64,000 nucleotides of DNA from Lederbergia graminis (lineage in GTDB: Bacteria; Bacillota; Bacilli; Bacillales; Bacillaceae_C): the NCBI RefSeq assembly GCF_042655485.1, contig NZ_JBHSMC010000015.1, positions 44,558 to 108,557 on the forward strand. Reading direction: 5' to 3'. A program made the position numbers and the translations under genes. The notes beneath the pieces were generated by a model, which saw only the letters and a list, made by a program, of their open reading frames with translations, had not been told where the DNA came from and searched no databases. Of the stretch, positions 60,315 to 64,000 are shown piece after piece. The stretch's first letter is position 1; each line of letters opens with the position of its first letter.

Positions 60315-61040
60315 CTATTGTCTTTTACGAGTCTTAAGTACGCGAATGACAAATTTCGGCAATGCCAGCATTCTTCTCCATCTGGAAGGTTGGCTTAATA
60401 AACGGTGTAGCCATTCTAGATTTAGCTTAATCCAGATATCTGGTGCTCGTTTCGCCGTTCCAGCAATTATTTCAAAGCTTCCGCCAACTCCCATAAAAAT
60501 GCCTTTTTCAAAATGGTGATAGTTATTCTGAATCCAATATTCTTGTTTTGGGAAACCTAATGCTACAAATACCATATCTGGGTTAGAATTTTTCACCATT
60601 TCTGTTACTGTCTCATCATTTTCTTTAAAAAATCCATGATGGTACCCGGCAATTTGCAAATTCGGATAACTTTTTTGCACATTTGCAACTGTTCGTTCTA
60701 TCACTTGTTCCCTAGATCCAAGAAAGAAAACACGTAGTTGTTCTTTATTAGCCAATTTTAATAATTCCACCATTAGATCAAAACCAGCAACTCTTTCCGG
60801 TAGCGGTTTTTTTACCAACTTGGACGCTAAAATAATTCCAGCCCCATCAGCAATAATATGATTAGCTTGTGCAATTGTATTCCTATAATGTTCGTCCTCC
60901 ACTGCATACATAACAATTTCCGGATTTGCCGTCACAATAAACGTCTTTTTATTTAGCTGAAGGTTATGACGCAACTGATGAAACATATCCTCCATTGTTG
61001 TATGATCAAAAGGGACGCCGAGAATATTTAACTTTTCCAC
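60315..61040 (-). CDS. tagA: N-acetylmannosaminyltransferase (WecG/TagA/CpsF)
   Basis: TagA transfers ManNAc to the lipid-linked GlcNAc made by TagO. The 241-residue GT26 protein has FIVTANPEIVMYA, HIIADGAGIILASK with the catalytic Asp, RVFFLGSREQVIE, VFVALGFPKQEYWI, FMGVGGSFEIIAGTAKRAP and the C-terminal EWLHRLLSQPSRWRRM amphipathic tail that binds the membrane. Length is normal. It has an extended -10 promoter. Confidence 0.96.
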   Translation of the reverse strand: MEKLNILGVPFDHTTMEDMFHQLRHNLQLNKKTFIVTANPEIVMYAVEDEHYRNTIAQANHIIADGAGIILASKLVKKPLPERVAGFDLMVELLKLANKEQLRVFFLGSREQVIERTVANVQKSYPNLQIAGYHHGFFKENDETVTEMVKNSNPDMVFVALGFPKQEYWIQNNYHHFEKGIFMGVGGSFEIIAGTAKRAPDIWIKLNLEWLHRLLSQPSRWRRMLALPKFVIRVLKTRKRQ

Positions 61041-61091
61041 TATGATTGACTCCTGTTTGCGGATTTTTTATGTTCATTTCTTAGCTTTGTC

Positions 61092-61122
61092 CATTATAGC
61101 AAATCCGCATACAGTTGTGGTA
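61092..61122 (-). promoter_or_regulatory. Extended -10 promoter of tagA
   Basis: On the minus strand TGCTATAAT (TATAAT at 61092-61097) is preceded by the TG of an extended -10. A poor -35 (TTACCA) lies 19 bases upstream. It is about 50 bases before the tagA start. Confidence 0.6.
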
Positions 61123-61206
61123 ATGGTATTATTAGGGGCTTTGAACGAGCTATTAAATTAGACGTAAGTAAAAGAATAAAGTTTCATGATAAAATTCGAC
61201 AATTTT

Positions 61207-61692
61207 TCAAAAAAGTAAATCCTTATCTTCTTCATCGCCTTCGAGATATCGTCTTGGAGGTTCTGCTATTACTTCTGATTGATTTTGTGCAATTAAAGAA
61301 CTAAGTGGTAGGATTTTATTTCCTTTTTTGATTCCAAACGTATGTAGCAGAAATCGTACAATTGGTTGCGGTAATGATTGTGAATTTCCATCATACGGTT
61401 TTATGTCAAAAATCCTCTGCTTAAAGTCCATGGAAATAGCTTGTTCCCATGTCCTGCATTTATCAGTAATATTAACTTTCAACTCGGTGTAAACACATAA
61501 TGGGGATAGGATGATGATGGATGAATTGTATAAAATCGAGGCTGACCTTTGAAGATGATGGATAGGGGAAAATTCATGCTTTATGACAAAATCTTTTCCG
61601 TTCTGGGTGTCCCCCTTGCATATTAATTTGTACTTTGGATCTATAGATTCTCCTACCAACACAATTCTTTCCACTTCTAGATAAATTACCAT
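61207..61692 (-). CDS. Unrecognised protein, 161 residues
   Basis: The gene starts at an ATG with AGGA about eight bases upstream. The product has no clear membrane segment and a hydrophobic core of strands (SASILYNSSIIILSPLC and VRFLLHTFGIKKGNKILPL), followed by an acidic tail (YLEGDEEDKDLLF). A conserved-looking KCRTWEQAISMDFKQRIFD block is a possible functional region. I looked for a ComK-like pattern and did not find it. It is transcribed alone between tagA and the NERD gene. Confidence 0.6.
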   Translation of the reverse strand: MVIYLEVERIVLVGESIDPKYKLICKGDTQNGKDFVIKHEFSPIHHLQRSASILYNSSIIILSPLCVYTELKVNITDKCRTWEQAISMDFKQRIFDIKPYDGNSQSLPQPIVRFLLHTFGIKKGNKILPLSSLIAQNQSEVIAEPPRRYLEGDEEDKDLLF

Positions 61693-62061
61693 GAAATTTT
61701 CCTGGTTCTAATTCTATAAAAATACAATTTTTCGCCAATAATGAGATGAAATGTAAACAAAACGTTGAATAAGGCAAATAGAAATTAGCTCCAGGTACAC
61801 CTCCTTCTTCTAATTTAAATTTGTCTCACCAATGTCTTATTAACAGTAGATCATTTTTGAAATAAACTTTTAATGAATTACATCTGTTGTCGCCTCCCAT
61901 CGTTCACAAACATTACACATATTATAGTAAATTTTTCCTATTATTAAAAGTCTAAAATGTGACAAATTTCTTATATTTTTTAAAAGGTTACTTTTTATTA
62001 TGAAAAATAGCTTTTTACAGCTATATTTGATTTATTTTTATCTACAGCTAGCATCAATGCT
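61693..62061. other. AT-rich intergenic stretch
   Basis: About 370 very AT-rich bases lie downstream of the NERD gene and upstream of the unknown gene. A weak stem, ATAGCT/AGCTAT, near 62000-62025 followed by T on the minus strand may end the NERD transcript. Nothing else is seen. Confidence 0.4.
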
Positions 62062-63063
62062 TTACTTTCTGACCTCTAGTAATTTTTCCAAACCCTCATA
62101 ATCAAGAATATACGTCCTGTTTCTATAACTCCCTTCATACTTTAGATTTAGAGATCTTAGCAGTTTCGATGCGATGGATACGGAAGATAAATTCAGGAAA
62201 TATCGACATCCTCTATTTGTGATTTTAGGTCCAAAAAGTAAATAGTATGCCATTAGTGCTTTAATATGTGCATCTTTGCTTTTATTATGACAAATACTGC
62301 ATATCCAACTCCTATTTCGTCTTTCTATAGAAAGTCTCTTGCAATTTTCACAATACATCCCTGTTAAGATATCTTGTATGGGGATTTGATACTCACTTAA
62401 AATATCGGGATCTTCAGGTATATTGTTTTTTATCAAAAACTGCAATAAATCATTAAATTGCCTGTCATCTAACACATTATTTGGATTCTTTTTCATAAAG
62501 GAGATTGATCTGTGTCTAATTTGTTGAGGGCGAATTACCTTTTGCCTAGCAAGTGGATATTGTTGATCAATATGGATGATAGATTTTGGATGAGTAAAAA
62601 CTACAAACGAAGTACCGGGGAGGTGTTTTTTGGTGTGCTTTGCAATTATCTGCTCTAAATGATGTTGCTGATTCTCGACTTGCACAATGGGATTAGCAAA
62701 AGTCTCTACATAACCATCCAACTCTCGCGTCATCTGATATTCATCTAATTTAATATCACCGGCTATGTGCTTGCTGTCATAGTTGAAGAAGTAACGTGGA
62801 GAAAATAGCAAATTATCCATTTGAGTATAAATTCCTGGAGCAATCTGTAATCTGAGGTCCTGTACAATTACATGCTTTTCAAAGTTCAATTGCTTTAAAT
62901 AATAATCCACTGACTGTTCGCCGTAGACTCCTGCTCTTCTAATAGCTAAATCCTTTTCTACATCATTTCTTCTAGGATGGTTAGGAGGAATATATTGTAA
63001 TACTGCTTCTAATATTGAAATCCTCTTTGGCTTCTTTCGGTGTTTAATAATTATGTAAATCAC
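62062..63063 (-). CDS. NERD-domain (nuclease-related) protein with zinc ribbon
   Basis: This protein of about 330 residues has an N-terminal NERD domain (about 40-160): RAGVYGEQSVDYYLKQL, VIVQDLRLQ, YTQMDNLLFS and YNYDSKHIAGDI in place of the usual D/E-x-K core. A four-cysteine zinc-ribbon-like site follows (YCENCKRL and WICSICHNK, about 238-262), then a winged or helical C-terminal domain. NERD proteins are thought to process DNA and often occur in Bacillus genomes alone. The GTG at 63063 has no binding site ahead of it; instead GAGGTG lies there, so translation may start a few codons later. Confidence 0.83.
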   Translation of the reverse strand: MIYIIIKHRKKPKRISILEAVLQYIPPNHPRRNDVEKDLAIRRAGVYGEQSVDYYLKQLNFEKHVIVQDLRLQIAPGIYTQMDNLLFSPRYFFNYDSKHIAGDIKLDEYQMTRELDGYVETFANPIVQVENQQHHLEQIIAKHTKKHLPGTSFVVFTHPKSIIHIDQQYPLARQKVIRPQQIRHRSISFMKKNPNNVLDDRQFNDLLQFLIKNNIPEDPDILSEYQIPIQDILTGMYCENCKRLSIERRNRSWICSICHNKSKDAHIKALMAYYLLFGPKITNRGCRYFLNLSSVSIASKLLRSLNLKYEGSYRNRTYILDYEGLEKLLEVRK

Positions 63064-63160
63064 CTCTTTTATTTTAAAATTGTCACTTAATATATTTCGA
63101 CACTATTCTACAAAACCCTTCTTTCTACTAGTAATCAAATTATTGTCTATTACCTTTTTT

Positions 63161-63897
63161 TACTGGCCTACGTGTGCCTGTTACTGGCTGTAGTATTCTT
63201 TTCTGGCCATCATTTCTTTTTACTTGCTGTCATGCATCGATTATTGGCTGTCATGCATCGATTATTGGCTGTCATGCATCGATTATTGGCTGTCATGTCT
63301 TATTTACTAGCCATCATGCCTTCATTACTGGCCGTCATCTCCTTTACTGGCCATCGTGCTCTGATTACTGGCCGTTCTCTCTTTTTTACTGGCGGTCCTG
63401 CTCCAATTACTGGCTGTCACCTCATATTTACTAGCCATCATGCCTCCATTACTGGCCGTCTTCTGCTTTACTGGCCATCCTCACTGTTTTACTGGCGGTC
63501 TTGCTCCAATTACTGGCTGTCACCTCTTATTTACTAGCCATCATGCCTTCATTACTGGCCGTCATCTCCTTTACTGGCCATCATGCTCCGGTTACTGGCC
63601 GTTCTCTCTTTTTTACTGGCGGTCTTGCTCCAATTACTGGCTGTCACCTCTTATTTACTAGCCATCATGCCTCCATTACTGGCCGTCATCTCCTTTACTG
63701 GCCATCGTGCTCCGGTTACTGGCCATCATCACTGTTTTACTGGCGGTCTTGCTTCATTTACTAGCCATCGCCTCATATTTACTAGCCATCATGCCTCCAT
63801 TACTGGCCGTCATCTCCTTTACTGGCCATCGTGCTCTGATTACTGGCCGTTCTCTCTTTTTTACTGGCGGTCCTGCTCCAATTACTGGCTGTCACCT
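63161..63897. repeat. 21-bp phased TTACTGGCC array, long tract
   Basis: About 35 cores TTACT(G/A)GC(C/G/T) run in direct orientation, most at 21 or 19 bases. Three exact copies of a 21-base unit (TTATTGGCTGTCATGCATCGA) follow one another near 63240-63300. A longer cycle, recognisable by TTACTGGCGGTCxTGCTCCAA, occurs four times. Frames across it give Leu-Leu-Ala-Val and Thr-Gly-His heptads and are not genes. Confidence 0.92.
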
Positions 63898-64000
63898 ATA
63901 AATGTCAAGAATACTATGTACACTTTTGATTGTTTAAGAATGTACAAATTTACTCGTCATCAGGCTTTAAATGATTCTTAATTCTATAAGATGGTCCTAT
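63898..64000. other. Window edge
   Basis: About 100 AT-rich bases follow the array. I see no gene start or hairpin I can support. Confidence 0.3.

Noticed and set aside
61207..61692. ComK-like competence regulator
   Set aside because: Size and a general resemblance suggested ComK, but its conserved central and C-terminal blocks are not present.
63161..63981. Long overlapping frames with LLAV and FTGH heptad repeats
   Set aside because: They arise because 21 bases equals seven codons, so any phased array gives open frames. Frames are broken by 19-base steps, several frames are open at once, and no ribosome binding sites exist.

Overview
The window comes from a low-GC, Gram-positive, spore-forming member of the Bacillaceae. 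The evidence is strong GGAGG ribosome binding sites, frequent GTG/TTG starts, sigma-A promoters, a Spo0E-type phosphatase, a teichoic-acid gene set (tagO, tagA, tagB, tagD, tagG, tagH, LCP) and a capsule-type tyrosine kinase module. Acidic secreted proteins hint at a halotolerant relative of Oceanobacillus, Virgibacillus or Ornithinibacillus, but the species cannot be read from sequence alone.

Layout. (1) 0.2-8.2 kb, minus strand: an exopolysaccharide/capsule operon read right to left: Wzz-like adaptor, BY-kinase, PHP phosphatase, a candidate EAR/epsC-type structured RNA followed by an intrinsic terminator, galU, an initiating sugar transferase and three glycosyltransferases. A secreted SGNH hydrolase diverges at 8.5 kb. 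(2) 9.4-20.2 kb: small accessory genes, including a RelE/ParE-AbrB toxin-antitoxin pair, an orphan amino-acid-type binding lipoprotein, a UPF0715-like membrane pair and its decayed copy, Spo0E, a stand-alone UppS, and a DUF2975/YozG pair. A cloverleaf-like structured element lies at 12.57-12.74 kb. (3) 21.3-28.8 kb: molybdate transport genes modA-GNAT-modB without modC, a large lipoprotein, two broken Rpn-type nuclease copies, a DnaA paralogue that lacks the DNA-binding domain, and a HAD phosphatase. (4) 28.8-61 kb: wall polymer synthesis. It holds two galE genes, six proteins with CDP-glycerol/ribitol-phosphate transferase domains (two fused to GT4 domains), a TarS-like glycosyltransferase, an IspD/TarI-like cytidylyltransferase beside an SDR reductase (a likely split CDP-ribitol synthase), tagGH, tagD-tagB, an LCP ligase, tagO and tagA. 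Between them lie an O-acyltransferase, a GW/SH3 autolysin and a repeat-bearing C39-like protein. (5) 61-64 kb: an unknown gene and a NERD-domain protein.

How the genes work together. TagO and TagA build the undecaprenyl-linked disaccharide. TagD and the TarI/SDR pair supply CDP-glycerol and CDP-ribitol. The TagB/TagF-like enzymes extend the chain, the TarS-like enzyme decorates it, TagGH exports it and the LCP enzyme attaches it to peptidoglycan. UppS and the two GalE enzymes supply lipid carrier and sugar precursors.

The most unusual part is between the genes. Long arrays of short cores (TTACTGGCC, its relative GGACAGTAA on the other strand, CTTGCGG, GACGCTG) are spaced almost exactly 21 bp apart, about two DNA helical turns, although the families differ in sequence. 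A second family, REP-like GGGAC...GTCCC palindromes, sits at the 3' ends of genes. It forms 58-bp and 38-bp tandem arrays, forms the C-terminus of one transferase and runs in frame through another.
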